Shown: one piece after another, positions 7,146-7,768 of the stretch
Layout of the letters: the number at the start of each line of letters is the position of its first letter
How positions within the stretch are numbered: the stretch's first letter is position 1
Origin: a bacterium
Lineage (GTDB): Bacteria > Spirochaetota > Spirochaetia > JABEVK01
DNA length: 7,768 nt
Assembly (NCBI GenBank): GCA_021781625.1
Contig: JAJXWL010000077.1
Coordinates: forward strand, 1 to 7,768
Direction of reading: 5' to 3'
The notes under the pieces: model-generated
What the model was told of the DNA's origin: nothing
Database searches by the model: none
The model's input: only the letters and a program-made list of their open reading frames with translations
Made by a program: the position numbers and the translations under genes

Positions 7146-7768
7146 CTATTCGGGACTAAGAAGGTAGACTTCCCAAGGACGCAAAGATAACTTCCCAGGG
7201 GCAAGTATCGGTTTTTGTCCTGGGTAGTTTGAGGCTAGAACAGCCCATTTACCTTGGGATCTTTTGGAGCGAGGTAAAACCCAATTCACCGACTCGTGGC
7301 TCCAATTGCCCACTAGGGCCATAGTCTCTGAGCCATAGCGTCTTTGAATAGCATAGACGTGAGGATGTTTCCCCCAGGGGGACCATTTTCCGTGTCGAAG
7401 GGCCTGCGAACTGTGTCGCAAATGGATTAACTTTCTGTAGAATTCCCATACACTGTCCTCTTTTCCTTGCTGAGATGCCCAGTTGACACTTTTAAAGTCA
7501 TAGGCGGGTTTCAACCAAGCCTCGCCAGAGGTAAAGCCAGCTTGGGATTCAGACGACCAAGAATAGGGAGTTCGGGCGTTGTCACGGCCGAACATCAATA
7601 GTTTAGCCAAGGCTAACACGGGGTCTTGTCCCTGCTGAAGAGCTTCTTGATAACGTCTCAGGGAAGCTTTATCTTGAAAGTCTTGCGGACCTTGAAAGCC
7701 AGCGTTCCCCATGCCCAATTCTTCTCCTTGATAAATAAAAGGAGTCCCCCACGAAGTCAACAACACGG
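7146..7768 (-). CDS. GH13 alpha-glucosidase (oligo-1,6-glucosidase / trehalose-6-phosphate hydrolase type), C-terminal part, cut by the right edge
   Basis: The visible 207 codons, including the stop, encode the end of the catalytic barrel and the C-terminal beta domain of a glycoside hydrolase family 13 enzyme that cleaves terminal alpha-glucosidic bonds in short oligosaccharides. The first visible residues hold GTPFIYQGEELGM, which in this family follows the last catalytic-region motif. GRDNARTP comes at fragment residues 60-67, then AGFTSG, and WEFYRKLIHLR leads into the beta-sandwich domain that ends with the RPWEVYLL strand. MalL and TreA-like enzymes have about 540-570 residues, so roughly the last 37% is present. 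The catalytic Asp and Glu lie outside. The GTG at 7764-7766 is an internal valine, not a start. Most relatives read RTPMQWD where this one has RTPYSWS. Substrate (isomaltose, maltose, sucrose or trehalose-6-phosphate) cannot be decided from this part. It is convergent with the 182-residue gene. Confidence 0.9.
   Translation of the reverse strand, partial: VLLTSWGTPFIYQGEELGMGNAGFQGPQDFQDKASLRRYQEALQQGQDPVLALAKLLMFGRDNARTPYSWSSESQAGFTSGEAWLKPAYDFKSVNWASQQGKEDSVWEFYRKLIHLRHSSQALRHGKWSPWGKHPHVYAIQRRYGSETMALVGNWSHESVNWVLPRSKRSQGKWAVLASNYPGQKPILAPGKLSLRPWEVYLLSPE

Noticed and set aside
7764..7766. GTG as the start of a 206-residue protein
   Set aside because: The sequence aligns with the interior of GH13 enzymes and the frame stays open to the edge, so it is an internal valine codon.

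Overview
This is a bacterial chromosomal window, almost fully coding, with four minus-strand purine genes, two plus-strand genes and the tail of a sugar hydrolase. No rRNA, tRNA, mobile element, CRISPR array or phage signature was seen. I cannot assign a phylum from the sequence. Moderate GC, clear Shine-Dalgarno (SD) sites and a saccharolytic GH13 gene fit many groups. A spirochaete-like origin crossed my mind but is a guess only.

Positions 1-4535 (minus strand) hold a compact operon transcribed right to left: purB, guaB, purA, guaA. These four enzymes are the complete IMP branch point. PurA and PurB convert IMP to AMP, and GuaB and GuaA convert IMP to GMP. The genes overlap or are separated by 18 bp at most (purB/guaB overlap 11 bp, guaB-purA gap 18 bp, purA/guaA overlap 22 bp), so co-transcription and translational coupling are likely. 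guaA runs off the left edge. The three downstream genes have good SD sites. purB has none and may be leaderless.

Positions 4536-4586 form a 51-bp divergent intergenic region. On the minus strand it carries a consensus -35 (TTGACA) and a weaker -10 (CAGAAT) with a 17-bp spacer. A perfect 8-3-8 palindrome covers that -10. The predicted transcription start falls on the purB ATG. This is the most interesting non-coding signal in the window and looks like a repressor operator.

Positions 4587-7077 (plus strand) hold a 629-residue soluble protein made of tetratricopeptide-like repeats, then a 182-residue protein of unknown function with its own probable promoter and a strong SD. A short convergent gap with an imperfect hairpin follows. 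From 7146 to the right edge (minus strand) lies the C-terminal part of a GH13 alpha-glucosidase of the oligo-1,6-glucosidase/trehalose-6-phosphate hydrolase type. The window is mostly housekeeping, and I found no evidence of a novel multi-gene system.
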